A DNA stretch of 64,000 nt from Paramacrobiotus metropolitanus (taxonomy: Eukaryota; Tardigrada; Eutardigrada; Parachela; Macrobiotidae), in the NCBI RefSeq assembly GCF_019649055.1, contig NW_026570276.1:310001-374000 (forward strand), written 5' to 3'. The translations under genes and the position numbers were made by a program. Under the pieces are notes generated by a model. The model ran no database searches. It was given only the letters and a program-made list of their open reading frames with translations, and had not been told where the DNA came from. Below are positions 29,627-38,528 of this stretch, in pieces. Position 1 is the stretch's first letter, and every line of letters starts with the position of its first letter.

Positions 29627-29729
29627 CGCACCGCCGGAGTCAGAAGCAGAGAAAGGTCATTTGAAAGGTCAAGTCCAGACTCGGATCTCGCAGAGACAGC
29701 CTCTTCGTACAATTGAGCTGGTGTTTGAA

Positions 29730-30842
29730 ATGAACGACATTGCGGAACAGACCAGAGAGATCTGTCGTTCAGTGGGCATCGAGCCGGAAGATAAAGAAGA
29801 GACCGATAAAGTCTATTGGCTCCTTATGAATTTACGCCAAGTCATGGTGGATTGCGAATACGCGAAGGAGTACGAATACGGTCAATGGGAAGACCTCATC
29901 ATCACACAGGAGTCAGCAAGCCTGAACTACTTCCCAACGAGAGAAAGCGGACTTGTCAGTCTGATTGACCTTAGTCTCTTGGAAACTGCACTGGACACGC
30001 CAGACCCGACAGGCATGACGCAGTTCAATTATAGAGACATCAAAGAAAGAAGACTCCACGTAGCGCAGTTCGGGTTACGCCATGTGAATCCGGCATTGCG
30101 ACTCCTCGCAGGAAGGGCTGCGTTAGGATTGTCAGTTCAACCGGATTCCCCGCCGGACTATAAGGTCACGATCCAAAAGATCTTCGCAACAAGGTTGTGC
30201 CATTACGAGACGCATCACCAATTGAGAAAGAGCGCTCAGAGAGGAAATGAGATTCCGCCGGCATTAACCGCGCAGGTCATCAAGTTGGGGATGCCCATCG
30301 CAAACTTCAACTCCTCTGAGACGGTGAAAAGGCAGCTTAAGGACTACCAAAAAGCGATGGCTAATGACGAACAGCTGAAACGTCAGGCACAGCTTCATGC
30401 TCATCGGTGCGCAGAACGGATAAGACGCACAATGGGGACAAAGTTCATCCAGCCATCTGACTTCGTCTATGAGTTCATTCAAGAGATTAGCGTCAACAAG
30501 AGTAGTCACCGTCCAGAACTTGGAAAGCGACCCCAGAACAACGATATGGGAAAACGCGGACGGCGAAACCAACAGCTGCATATGGATTATGTTGACCTTT
30601 GTCAAAGGTTGGCAAACAATTCACATGATGAGAGATTGAAAGCGCAAACGATTGACGCCCGGGAACATTTGATACGCATTCAGCGTCGGCGCAATCGAAA
30701 CAGAAACAGTAGCGCTAGCAGCCGGAGCGAAGGAGACCAGCTGCAGGAGAGGCAAAGGGAACCTCGAGATCGGACGTCGGATCAGAACGAAAAACAACGA
30801 CGTTTCGATCGGAACCGCGATAATGGTTCAAGTGATCAGTGA
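29730..30842 (+). CDS. Basic C-terminal ORF of the giant element
   Basis: The first ATG in the frame is at 29730 (370 residues); the frame is open from 29661 with a TTG. The N-terminal half is mixed alpha-helical-looking without a known motif; the C-terminal 60 residues are Arg/Ser/Gln-rich (R-R-R-N-R-N-R-N-S-S-A-S-S-R-S), likely RNA-binding. The frame is intact although the nearby pol is broken. It is the last ORF before the 3' non-coding part. Unknown family. Confidence 0.7.
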   Translation: MNDIAEQTREICRSVGIEPEDKEETDKVYWLLMNLRQVMVDCEYAKEYEYGQWEDLIITQESASLNYFPTRESGLVSLIDLSLLETALDTPDPTGMTQFNYRDIKERRLHVAQFGLRHVNPALRLLAGRAALGLSVQPDSPPDYKVTIQKIFATRLCHYETHHQLRKSAQRGNEIPPALTAQVIKLGMPIANFNSSETVKRQLKDYQKAMANDEQLKRQAQLHAHRCAERIRRTMGTKFIQPSDFVYEFIQEISVNKSSHRPELGKRPQNNDMGKRGRRNQQLHMDYVDLCQRLANNSHDERLKAQTIDAREHLIRIQRRRNRNRNSSASSRSEGDQLQERQREPRDRTSDQNEKQRRFDRNRDNGSSDQ

Positions 30843-30864
30843 TGACTTTTAGGGCATCATTGAT

Positions 30865-31345
30865 GTGCTAGTTACGGCCATCAGTCGGCAGCACAGAGAA
30901 TGGTACTTAAGGTAACGTATCAGGGCGGAAGGAAGTAACTTATTAAACTGTCATATCGTTCGTGTCTTGTTGTTTGCAGAGTTTTGTTTCAGAGGATCAA
31001 TGAGATCTTACACTTGGGGAGTCACGGTGGTCAACCGGCCCTCAAAAGAGGAAGAGTAACGGCGATAACCGGCCTTTCTCATTTCAACTTAACGTCACTT
31101 AAGAGTGTAGTTGCGGCCAGCTGAGTCGGCACACTCTGGCGGAATGACAGAAGCCACAAGGGTGAAAAAGAGAAAGAGTTCAAGAAAAAGTGAAGAAATT
31201 GTCAGATAACGAGGTTACGGCGACAAAATATGTCTGCCTCAAGAGAGGAGTTACGGCAATCAACCGGCCTTCTAACCTGGTAAGGAAAGAAGAAGAAAAA
31301 GTGCGCGTCATTGGAAGGAGGTTACGGCGTCACACCGGCCATCTT
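30865..31345 (+). repeat. 3' non-coding repeats of TTACGGC...CCGGCC type
   Basis: Phrases of the form (G)TTACGGC-N3-7-CAACCGGCC or close variants recur near 30872, 31021, 31056, 31108, 31213, 31252 and 31320. Spacing is irregular (35-140 bases). Not coding; possibly structured RNA. Confidence 0.55.
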
Positions 31346-31399
31346 CTGCACTTATAAAAAGAATGGATGTGCGACCGAGATATAAAGAAAAGAAAATGA

Positions 31400-31852
31400 T
31401 GACCTTTACAAGGGAGGCAAGCAGAACTGCTTGAAAGCCAGAAACATCGGCTAAGTCCCTCCATGACCTTTAACGCTGATTTCATAATGGAAAAGGGATG
31501 ACCTTTTGGGATCGTCACTGCCCAAATGAGTCGCACATCGGAAACGAAATTGATGACCTTTGAGAATTTCACTGCTCAAAGAGTCTTATGAAATAAGAGA
31601 ATGACCTTACCAGGGAGGAAGCAAACAAGCTTGTCTTCAAGACGTCCCTCCATGACCTTTGATGAATCTCAGTATTATGAAAGACGTACGTTTGATACGC
31701 ACTCAATCCAAAGATGAAGAAGCAGTATTCGAAAGTCGTACAGTGATACGCACCTAATTCCTTAAAGCGGATCTCATTTGTGATGAAAAGATTGCTCATA
31801 GAGCGGAATGGGCCAAAGCGGATTACGGTTGACAGGACCCAGTGACCTTTAC
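31400..31852 (+). repeat. 3' array of seven TGACCTT motifs
   Basis: TGACCTT occurs near 31400, 31462, 31499, 31554, 31602, 31654 and 31842, all in the orientation of the leader array. The region also repeats CAAGGGAGGCAAGCA / CCAGGGAGGAAGCAA, GTCCCTCCATGACCTTT and CGTACGTTTGATACGCAC / CGTACAGTGATACGCAC phrases. Confidence 0.85.
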
Positions 31853-32076
31853 GAGTCGGAGGATCCTAGTCTTCTTGATTAAGAATTCTGTTGATATTTT
31901 TGTACTGTTTACTTTTGTTTGCGAGATCTCTTTATTCACATGTGAGATGGAAATTGTGATGTTAAAAGGAGAATGAATCTCGATGTTTTTTTTAAACCAC
32001 ACAAACAAGCCGTCGAAGGATCCCAAGGAATTGGAAGTGGAGCCTCGAACGGAGCTCGGCATCCCTCCCAGAGGCA

Positions 32077-32401
32077 TGTGAGCGCAGGCGTACTCAGCGT
32101 ACACCCTCGCTTGGCTGTTTGTTGTGTTTTGGTTGTGCGCCCGCCTCCGCGAGGCAGCACCGTAGTGTTCTCAGCGCCACCGCATGGTGTGGCAGCTACG
32201 TGCGCTTGCTGTAATCAGCAATGCGGAGTTGCACATTTGGAATTTCTGTCGAAATTAGTCTGGATTAAAAATCTCTAGCAGTCAGGCCATTTTTCGCTTT
32301 TCCATAGCGTGTGTGCTGTAGCACTGCCAGATTTCTTTGGTAGACGAAGTTACGTCAACTTCGGTTCTACGACGTGAACCTTCCCAGGTTCCCGTCTTAT
32401 A
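32077..32401 (+). repeat. 3' LTR of the giant element
   Basis: Same length as the 5' LTR and two mismatches to it. Followed by the second GGTT. Confidence 0.93.
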
Positions 32402-32461
32402 GGTTGTTCGGTTGCCATCAGATCACAGTTCAAACCAGTCACTTCTTCTGTAGAATTATAA
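32402..32461 (+). pseudogene. Possible remainder of the interrupted secreted-protein gene
   Basis: When the element and one GGTT are ignored, the frame from 8148 runs on here for 18 codons to TAA 32459-32461. The open stretch is short, so this is tentative. Confidence 0.35.
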
Positions 32462-32844
32462 ATCAAGGAGAGCGTCTAAGAATAGATAATTTCGGCAGCT
32501 TCGAAAGCCGGCGACTCGGCACTAACGTCTGCTAGGCAACGCAAGCACGCCGCTGACGTTTCAGCAGTCCCACTTTTCAGAGCCCTTCCTTCGCACTCTC
32601 AAATTGATTTGATCTTATTAAGTTACACTAAAAATGATCAGATTTCTTCGTAAAAAATTGTTGTGCTAGCTTGAAGGCGACGAAGTTTATTTGTAGCGAG
32701 AAAACTGCCGGAGACCCCACTCCCGTGGTGGCTGGAAATGGACCGCTGCCGACCACATGGTTATTGCTCATTATGACAGTACTAACCGCTAAGCGTAAAA
32801 GAATGGACCAATGGTGTGTATCCGTATACACACGAAATCTCTGC

Positions 32845-33680
32845 ACCGCTGCGCATAGGCCCGCGCTGAAGCTCGGACTTGGATTCGGAGTCGGATTACT
32901 CAAACTTGGACTTGGATTACTCAAACTTGGACTTGGATTCGGAGTCGGATTACTCAAACTTGGATTCAGATTACTCAAACTTGGACTTGGATCCCTTAAC
33001 TTGGATTTCATAAGTTGGATTATTTGACTTGGATTACTTAACTTGGACCTCCTAAACTGGACTACATATTTTTGGGCTTGGATTACGTTTTCTTATCCTA
33101 TTCTCTCGTCTTTAATATTTTCCTTTTCTCAGGGTATTCTTAGGCTCCACAGTTTTCTTAGGTTTCTTAGGTCTCTAAGGTTATTCTAAGGTTGTTCTTA
33201 GGTCACTAAGGTTATTCTTAGGTTTCTAAGGTTGTTCTTAGGTTTCTTAGGCTATTCTTAGGTTTCTTTGGTCTCTTATGTTTCTAATGTTTCTTAAAAT
33301 TACCTAAGAACCTAAGAATAGCCTAAGAATAACCTAAGACACCTAAGAACCTGAGAAACCTAAGAAACCTAAGAACCTGAGAAACCTAAGAATAACCTAA
33401 GAAACCTAATAACCTGAGAAACCTAAGGATAACCTAAGAAACCTTAGAATAATTTAAGAATTACCTTAGAAAAACAATTATTAGTCCAGTTTAGGAAAGC
33501 CAAGTTAAGTAATCCAGTTAATTAATCCAATTTATATAATTCAAGGTTAGTATTCCAAGTTAAGTAATCTAAGTTAAGTAATCCAACTTCTGTAATCCAA
33601 GTTGAGGGATCCAAGTCCAAGTTTGAGTAATCCGACTCCGAATCCAAGTCCGAGCTTCAGCGCGGGCCCTGCGCATAGCA
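32845..33680. repeat. Foldback element with nested tandem repeats
   Basis: The left arm (GCGCATAGGCCCGCGCTG, AAGCTCGGACTTGGATTC) and right arm (near 33600-33680) are reverse complements. Each arm carries tandem ACTTGGATTACTCAA units, and the centre holds TTCTTAGG-type repeats (33130-33280) followed by their complement, CCTAAGAA (33300-33460). The whole could fold into one long hairpin. The proline/serine-rich open frame on the minus strand at 32628-33011 is a by-product of the repeats. Confidence 0.75.
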
Positions 33681-34028
33681 GGTCATCGAATCATACATCT
33701 CACCGCTGAAGCGGCCGCGGTACCAGCCAACCAGGCGCGGGTCATGGCCGATGAACATTGGAGTATCCCCCATCATATAAGTTTATTCTCCTTGCAATGA
33801 GATGTTTGTCAGTGATATTTGCAAGAATTAATTTCCTACGCGAACCTTGTATTTCATTCGCGTTTTTGATACGAGATGATCGGTGTGTTATATGTGTAGT
33901 GTATGTGTAGTACCCTGCAATGGCCTACATAGTACATACAAAATATCACTGCACCCTCCATGAAGCACAAGGAACACTGAGCTGGGCCCTGTTGCTTTAC
34001 TTTCATTGAATCATATTTGTCTGCTTAG

Positions 34029-35010
34029 TGAATCAGCTTTTAAACGAAGCCAAAAAACTCAACGGCAACGGCATCATGCATTTGCACGGCTTTGGGAGCG
34101 GCCCGTCGATTCCAAATTATCCAATAGCGAAATGGCCGCCGCAGACGGAGATCATTCGAGCGCCAGAAGGCGGCACAATCTTCGTTCCTTGCAGCAACGC
34201 GAACAATAAGCAGGTATGCACTCGTACAAGTCTTTTTCATCAATCTGTGAATATCTACTCAAGTACATGTATCTTAGTATTCATATTGTTGTCGGTTTCA
34301 ATCAGACTATCCAATTGAACAACTGCCGGCTTCACACACAGGTGTCCCACATCGCGATTCCGCCGGCATTTAGACACAACGGAGAGCATTTCACTATCGA
34401 AAATGCGGCAATAATAAAAGAATCGTCCGAGGAAATGAAGTTTTGTTGCAACTGTACAAACGAAATTTGTACCGGTGAACACTGTGGGTCGAGGTTGCGG
34501 GTGTCCGGGTATGATCCGGAGACGGGTGCGTTTTCCATCGCGTTGGAGCACTTCACATACGCCCACACCGGTCTGTACGAGTGCCTGCACTCCAACGGGA
34601 GCCAGCTGGTGGTCACACGGCGCTACTGGGTGACTCCGAGACACATTCGCCACGACGTATTCGATTCGCCCATGCAGAACGTCACCGTCCGCTACGGCGA
34701 ATCAGCGGAAATGATCTGCCCGGTTCGCTTCAACTTCCTGCCCGGATACCTGATGACCCGCTTTTTGTGGCGCAAGGGAAGCTACTTTTTGGTGGTTAGG
34801 TCCATCCCGGAATTAGAAGAGAGCGCCAGGTCGCCGTATGGTTTCAGGGGGCACTTTGATTTCCGCAAAGGCGAACAGTGTCGATGCAGTTCCACAATGA
34901 AGATAGACAATGTCACTAGGGAACACGCCGGTCTGTACGAGTGTTGGTTTCGCATTAACGATCGTCTCGATGAATGGATTATGCAGGAAGCGTATCTGCA
35001 CGTCATCTGA
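34029..35010 (+). CDS. Secreted or membrane protein with two Ig-like domains (5' end not found)
   Basis: Exon 34029-34213 and exon 34342-35010, joined in phase 0 by a GTATGC donor and a CACACACAG acceptor; an acceptor-like CTGCTTAG precedes 34029, so at least one earlier exon (probably the signal peptide) is missing. The first Ig-like domain spans the intron: V-P-C-S at the first Cys and H-T-G-L-Y-E-C-L at the second. The second has E-M-I-C-P, F-L-W-R-K-G and T-R-E-H-A-G-L-Y-E-C-W-F. The D/H-x-G-x-Y-x-C signature is that of V/I-set Ig domains. N-glycosylation sites (N-V-T) are present. No membrane helix follows the stop at 35008-35010. Lineage-specific receptor or secreted adhesion protein. 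Confidence 0.75.
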
Positions 35011-35280
35011 TCCGAGCCACCATTTAGCTAATCGTTCCGAAGTTACGCGCAATCAGAGCAAGATAGCCCATATCCGGCTAGGAACCTGGCTGAACACCGA
35101 GAATCAAAATCAGGAGATCAGAATCGATTATCCAAGAATTTATTAAAAATTAGCAGAGAACCTAAAAAATTAGTGCAGAGATCTCGCATGCTCTGGATCT
35201 ATAGCACTTTACTGATCACTCCAATGTAGAAAGCATTTTTGTTCGGGTAGTATTAGTTTAAACTAAGAATCTTTCTCTGT

Positions 35281-35363
35281 ATCCAAACCGTCACCGATCC
35301 TATATTGTTCACTCTGGCCTGAAGAACATCCGGCAGTCGCGCAGGAAAGATTTAAGTCGATGA
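35281..35363 (+). pseudogene. GPCR TM7 relic
   Basis: CAAACCGTCACCGATCCTAT and the following sequence are nearly the same as the GPCR exon at 7051-7133 but contain stops (G-C-C-T-G-A after the seventh helix). A decayed copy of the terminal exon. Confidence 0.65.
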
Positions 35364-35417
35364 CTCCTTAGTTATGTTACGAGTATAAATGTGGCTCCGG
35401 GATGGCAGGCAGTAGTG

Positions 35418-35547
35418 GAAGATGGCAGTAATACTAGCCAACCATACTCGCAACAAAACAGCAGCTAGCGGCAACTCTTTACTGATGGAAAGTCCAAATG
35501 AACAGAGCGCATTTTCTGGCAGCATCGCAGTGCTGCTTATATACTCT
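35418..35547 (+). pseudogene. GPCR N-terminal relic
   Basis: ATG followed by A-N-H-T, then F-S-G-S-I-A-V-L-L-I and a stop. It matches the layout of the intact receptor start at 48422 (A-N-H-T ... G-T-G-A-I-I-L-L-I). Only the first exon-like piece survives. Confidence 0.5.
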
Positions 35548-36652
35548 TAGCATCAGGAACAGAATATCAAATCAGCATTAGAACAACGAAGAAAGATCTA
35601 GAGCGTCATCTAACAATGGGGTGTGGCTCGGGTGTGACAATAGAAGATAAGCATACAATGATGAATCATATGCAACTAGCGCATTGATCCTTATTGTCTG
35701 ATGGTAACAATTAAAGGGCGGCTATTAATAAGTCTAGTTGCTCTGCTTTAAACGTTTCGATGATCATATAATTATGCACCAATATTTTACCTATAACAAT
35801 TATCTCGTTTGGGCATAACGTGGCCATTTTGAAGGATATACTGTATTTTAACGAATGAGCCATCCCCGAGCCTTGATGTTAAAGGTTCTTTTCGCGCATA
35901 AGTACGTCACATCACCTAATTAGTACGTTCATTAAAGTACCTACTTTGATACGGCGAACCAGTGACGCCTTGGGTCTACATTCTGCAACTAGCTCTGACA
36001 CTATGGTGTATACAGTCTGTACTCGACAGCAGAGCTGGTCCGACAAGTCATCGGATACCACCGATATGACCGATAATTACAGTAGCTCCGCTCGAAAGTC
36101 TCTACGGGGTTGCTCATTCTAATCAATACGTATTTAAGAATCGAGCTGTAGTACTCCATTTCAGGTTACGGCCTGAATGTACTCGTATTGTGATGAGTGT
36201 ACTCTGTAGTGCAATTTGTAATCGTATAGTGTTTTGAACTGCACGCACGTCATAAATTCCAACTAAGATAACGATCCAGAACTTTTGTAACGGAAGATAA
36301 AAATTATAATGAACAATATTGGCTGTTCCAAGAAACATCTAATGTGCTCCTTTTTCAGTATACTCCGTACTAGCGCATATCGTGATGCTCAGATTACGGT
36401 TGTGTGTATTGTTTTATTGATAGAAGTTTCTGCATCGGCCCCTGACGGATTTTCTGGAATATGTCCAGCGTCCGTAGATTAGTGAGAGCCTCATGGATTA
36501 ATGCGACTGAAACTTTGCACAGTTAATGTGGAAATAAAGTACAGCACGGCAGAAGAATACACTACGGAGTAGTGGATCTGTGGATGTAATCTCTTGGTAA
36601 CAGTTATTATTCGACAGCAATCGTAGCGCCTTCCTTTCATTGAACAGTTATT
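35548..36652. other. Intergenic, nothing supported
   Basis: No open frame above background and no repeat recognised. Confidence 0.4.
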
Positions 36653-36985
36653 TTAGCGAGGCTCGCACTGCGTCTTCCCGCATTGGTTCTTACAGTATTT
36701 ATGGCTGGCGTCGCATTGATCTTGATAGTGTGTGGTATTCTCGCAAGTATCGCTCTGGCATTTTGGCGGATTCCTCAAACACCAAGTCCTGCCGGCACCT
36801 GTAAGATATTGACCGAACAGTGCAATTATCAAAAAGTGGGAAATCTGTACTTCGTTTACACTAGACTCTGCTTTCGTTAGCCTAGTTCCATAGAATCACA
36901 TTTTAGTAGAAACCTTACCTTCAGTTTCGCATACCATAATGGACGCTACTAGGAAAACGGTTGTGATTAACCGACCGTGATTCAT
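36653..36985 (-). CDS. Small secreted cysteine-rich peptide B (WAP-like, seven Cys)
   Basis: Two exons on the minus strand: 36985-36919 and 36798-36653 (GTAAGG donor, CTTACAG acceptor), 70 residues. Exon 1 encodes a signal peptide (M-N-H-G-R-L-I-T-T-V-F-L-V-A-S-I-M-V-C-E); exon 2 encodes a mature peptide with cysteines spaced C-x6-C-x4-C-x9-C-x6-C-x3-C-x4-C. It is a paralogue of the gene at 38166-38528: same intron position and phase, same T-Q-C-E near the end. A cysteine of the paralogue's Cys-Cys pair is Tyr here, leaving an odd number. The ending resembles four-disulphide-core (WAP) domains. It could be an antimicrobial, protease inhibitor or toxin-like peptide; not determined. Confidence 0.72.
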
Positions 36986-38165
36986 GGTAATCGTGGAATA
37001 CTGACAGTTTGAAATCAATTCTGCTTCTCTGAGAAAGAAAGTGGTGAATGCAACAACCCCAGACGATTTTGTGCGGTTTACTGTAAACGAGCCAACAGCT
37101 TCAAGTAAGGGACAACGATACTCATGTTATGGTTTGCTGTCTATAATTGTTTATTAAGAATTTTCCCGCAAATAGATTGATTGAAAACAATGGCTTAACC
37201 TAGTTGATTCTTAGCGAAGCTACATATGAACTGCACACACACACATAAACAGACAACTGTATTCACCGGTCGAGAAACAAGATTGCTGTTTGCCCGAATG
37301 TTGTAGTCAACAGTAAACACAATTACACAAAAACACGTTATTGCCTAACACATTTCAGAGCAGTGGTTTGTTAGGATTGAAAATCTGCAGCATTATCTGC
37401 ACATGGATGATATACCGTATTATTATTATGGATTTGCATAGTCCAGTCAGTCCAGTAGCCCAATAATACATTTCCTTTGAGCACAATGATTATCGTCATC
37501 GGTGATTTTATAGATACATACGCAGCTCATTTTACAGTTACAAAATGAATAAAATTTTGGACGATTTTTTCTGCTTTGGTACAGTGAATGGCGAAGTGTC
37601 ACGGAGCGTTTTGAAATGTTTTCTGATGCCCAATTAACTGCGACAATGAAGAGCCAAAAGCGTCTTGAGGTGTATTGCGGTTGCAGCAGTTAGTGCGAAG
37701 CTTTTCGTTAGGTGCATAAGTGTGCTGTACATATTACGGAATGCGTAAGGTTATCAGTTTCTGTGGTCTGTCTGTAAAGACGAATTTCAAACCTGTCATA
37801 TCCATACCATGAGAACGTTTCGAAGTAAATTCATTCGTCCAAATACTTCCATTCGAAAACAGCTTTATGCGGCTATTTACAATATCAGTTGGCATACGCG
37901 TTACCAGTGTGACAAAATTAACAATGTTACGACGTTGGCACTTCCGGTCTGCATTGCTGTCTGCCGAGGTTAGTATCAGTGTTTTAGCCGTTTAATTCTA
38001 CACCACAACACAAACAAGAATGATTTTTCTTGGTTCCAACATTCAGTGTAAAGCGAATTGTAACCGAGATGCAAATCAACAATTCCATGAGCAAATCAAG
38101 GACAGTTAGAGTTTTCTGCTATTGCTAGAAGATGAGTATCGCAACGCTGACATTTAGCACTCCAG
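36986..38165. other. Intergenic, nothing supported
   Basis: Contains a short CA microsatellite near 37238-37250. No gene recognised. Confidence 0.4.
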
Positions 38166-38528
38166 TTAAGGACCAGGAATCATCCACTCGCACTGTGTTC
38201 CTCCGCATTTACTCTTGCAGCATATGCTGCTGCCTCCGCAGTTGCTTCCGCCATGGTCGTTTCGTTTACACGTTTCACTCTTCTCACACTTTTTATTCTG
38301 CAAGCAGGCGCCCATTCCTGTTCCTGCAAGATATGATTTTTTTAAAAGACTACGCACAACTGTCAACATTCTAATGCAGTACATCACCAAGCTTTTACCA
38401 CAGACTAAACTTTAATATTGCTATCATACCGCATTCTGTACAGATACCGCAGCAAATAGCTTACCCTTAGTTTCGCATATCACAGTGAACGCTAGTAAGA
38501 AGATTGCTAAGGCCAATTGGCGCTTCAT
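38166..38528 (-). CDS. Small secreted cysteine-rich peptide A (WAP-like, eight Cys)
   Basis: Two exons on the minus strand: 38528-38465 and 38323-38166 (GTAAGC donor, CTTGCAG acceptor), 73 residues. Exon 1 is a signal peptide (M-K-R-Q-L-A-L-A-I-F-L-L-A-F-T-V-I-C-E). The mature part has eight cysteines: C-x5-C-x5-C-x9-C-x5-C-C-x3-C-x4-C. The C-x5-C-C-x3-C ending fits WAP four-disulphide-core domains, though the overall domain is short and the early spacing is not classical. Same gene structure as the copy 1.5 kb downstream on the same strand, so a tandem duplication. Confidence 0.75.

Larger units (their letters stand above)
8258..32401 (+). mobile_element. Giant Ty3/Gypsy-like LTR retrotransposon, 24.1 kb
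   Basis: Two 325-bp LTRs (8258-8582 and 32077-32401) differ at only two positions I could find (A/C in GCCTACGCG and C/T in CAACTCCGG). The element is flanked by GGTT on both sides (8254-8257 and 32402-32405). A primer-binding site follows the 5' LTR at once. Internal order is leader, Gag, repeat-rich ORF, protease, RT, RNase H, integrase, a 1736-codon ORF, a small zinc-ribbon-like ORF and a 370-codon basic ORF. This PR-RT-RH-IN order is that of Ty3/Gypsy. A clear polypurine tract before the 3' LTR is not obvious (the upstream bases are CCCTCCCAGAGGCA). The length is far above the usual 5-12 kb. The pol frames are interrupted several times in this copy. Confidence 0.93.

Noticed and set aside
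32628-33011. Proline/serine/asparagine repeat protein on the minus strand.
   Set aside because: Produced by the tandem units of the foldback element.
33120-33460. Interstitial telomere (TTAGG-type) array.
   Set aside because: Units are irregular TTCTTAGG/CTAAGG phrases followed by their own inverted copy, so they belong to the foldback element.
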